A stretch of 64,000 nt of DNA, taken from positions 186,001-250,000 of the forward strand of contig CANMWT010000005.1 of NCBI GenBank assembly GCA_947501635.1. The letters run 5' to 3'. Source of the stretch: an uncultured Roseobacter sp. (lineage in GTDB: Bacteria; Pseudomonadota; Alphaproteobacteria; Rhodobacterales; Rhodobacteraceae). The notes under the pieces are model-generated. The model saw only the letters and a program-made list of their open reading frames with translations. It searched no databases and was not told the DNA's origin. The translations under genes and the position numbers were made by a program. Below are positions 63,148-64,000 of this stretch, one piece after another (the stretch's first letter is position 1; every line of letters begins with the position of its first letter).

Positions 63148-64000
63148 TCAGACAGGGGGAGTGCGTTCTGCCAGTGCAGAGATTTCCTTGACCTTTGTCT
63201 CGACCGCCCAATCGGCACCGAACCCGTAGCGTGCCCATCCCAGACTGTCCAGCCGCAGAGCATTGGCTTGTGTGAACCGGCCCTCGGCGCTGAGTGTTTC
63301 GGCACGCAGCAATTGCAGCGTTGCAAGCAAGGCTGCATTTTGGGCAATGCGGGCGCGTTCGATATGCGGTGTGACGATGTTGCGGGCCTTCGTGGTCTCG
63401 CCGATGGAAAGCGCGTAGGCCCCGAGTTGGGTTGCAACAAATGCGCGGTGCAGGCGTGTTTGTGCAGAACGGGCGTAGAACCTGTCCGCGGTGCGGAATT
63501 CCTGCTGTGCTGCAGCGCTGTTGGTGGCTTGCAACACGCGTCCTCTTGCGTAATGCGCAAATCCGCGCCGGTTGTCGGTCCAGCCGCTGCGTGTCGCGAT
63601 ACGCAGCGCCTCGTCGGCGGCTGTGCGCCGGCTGGCGTAGCTTGCGCCGGGTCCCAGCGCAGTTTGGATAGCTGAAATAAAGGCTTGCGGCGTATACGTG
63701 TTGCGCGCGGGGCCGGGGGCTTTGCCACGGGGATTGATGCGCGCCAGAACTGCGGGCAGGCGAGCCGCTACCATTTCGCGCGACATCCCGGATGCAAGTT
63801 CAGGTGCATATGTGGCGCGCAGAACAAGCATGTCGAAATTTGTCAGCACCGTGTGCACATTGTCATCGTTGAAGACCGAATTGGGCAAACGGTAGAGATC
63901 ATTGAGCGGGCCCAGTGCTTGCGCCAGTTCTTCATGCAGGCAGTCGCGGACTTCTTGTGGGCTCGCGTCATTGGGCAGGATAATCGCGAGTTTGCTGCGC
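63148..64000 (-). CDS. DUF2927 domain protein, N-terminal part cut off by the window edge
   Basis: The frame stays open to the right edge; 283 residues are visible. Just inside the window are LHEELAQALGPLNDLYRLP and NSVFNDDNVHTVLTNFDML, hallmarks of DUF2927, followed by ELASGMSREMVAARLPAVL. The C-terminal 140 residues are helical and TPR-like (ADRFYARSAQTRLHRAFVA and ARNIVTPHIERARIAQNAA). DUF2927 proteins are usually exported in Rhodobacterales; the signal peptide would lie outside the window. The function is unknown. Confidence 0.82.
   Translation of the reverse strand, partial: RSKLAIILPNDASPQEVRDCLHEELAQALGPLNDLYRLPNSVFNDDNVHTVLTNFDMLVLRATYAPELASGMSREMVAARLPAVLARINPRGKAPGPARNTYTPQAFISAIQTALGPGASYASRRTAADEALRIATRSGWTDNRRGFAHYARGRVLQATNSAAAQQEFRTADRFYARSAQTRLHRAFVATQLGAYALSIGETTKARNIVTPHIERARIAQNAALLATLQLLRAETLSAEGRFTQANALRLDSLGWARYGFGADWAVETKVKEISALAERTPPV

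Overview
The window is a stretch of chromosome from an alphaproteobacterium, very probably a marine Rhodobacterales (Roseobacter group) member. The evidence is the hemA-type 5-aminolevulinate synthase, a GDSL hydrolase with a VPLPA-CTERM sorting tail, a TakP-like TRAP transporter with very large permease subunits, DUF2852, DUF2927 and DUF2189 proteins, a CtrA-type box and an Irr-type box. Coding density is high and the genes are mostly housekeeping. I see no CRISPR array, insertion sequence or prophage.

Layout. 1-5 kb: partial tpiA, a 2-oxoglutarate/Fe(II) oxygenase, a sufT / acetyltransferase / sufA-like operon, and a two-gene operon of a beta-hydroxyacid dehydrogenase and a TIM-barrel isomerase. 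5-12 kb: a PafA-like phosphatase, an Asn/Gln-tailed secreted protein, a membrane protein, an ArsR-type regulator with an inverted repeat against its start codon, a VTC-domain/DUF4956 pair, a VOC protein and a methyltransferase remnant. 12-19 kb: a retropepsin-like/RimK fusion, the VPLPA-CTERM hydrolase, a methyltransferase, an NfeD/SPFH pair, tgt, and a soluble chemoreceptor-like protein behind a perfect CtrA box. 19-26 kb: lon with its terminator, an HU-like protein, a histidine phosphatase, tRNA-Val, an exported protein, a pirin and tRNA-Asp. 26-36 kb: a fluoroacetate-dehalogenase-like hydrolase, an M20 dipeptidase, hemA behind an Irr-type box, a RodZ-like protein, ispG, a DsbA-like protein, an M48/TPR protease and an aminotransferase.

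36-44 kb: N-acetylmuramoyl-L-alanine amidase, PBP1A, prfB, a DUF2189 protein, and a Rieske oxygenase with a tiny overlapping partner and an XRE regulator upstream. 44-48 kb: acetolactate synthase genes ilvN and ilvB, separated by an oppositely oriented GFA-family gene. ilvB is preceded by a complete-looking attenuator: a 15-codon leader peptide with a Leu-Val-Val-Ile-Val run, a competing 9-bp stem and a GC-rich terminator. 48-53 kb: a three-gene TRAP operon with an internal hairpin. 53-59 kb: bpt, an RDD protein, a DUF2852 protein, glnE (with two matching inverted repeats in the divergent region) and a lipoprotein. 59-64 kb: an RlmI-like methyltransferase whose start codon lies in the loop of a terminator hairpin, an orphan PIN protein, and an operon of DUF2927, a 55-aa membrane peptide, a CoxE-type VWA protein and an M48 peptidase.

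The most rewarding signals are regulatory: the ilvB attenuator, the terminator/start-codon overlap at 59.16 kb, the paired operators upstream of glnE, the Irr box at hemA, the CtrA box at the orphan chemoreceptor-like gene and the ArsR operator. No clearly unprecedented multi-gene system was identified. All assignments come from reading motifs and context; no database search was run.
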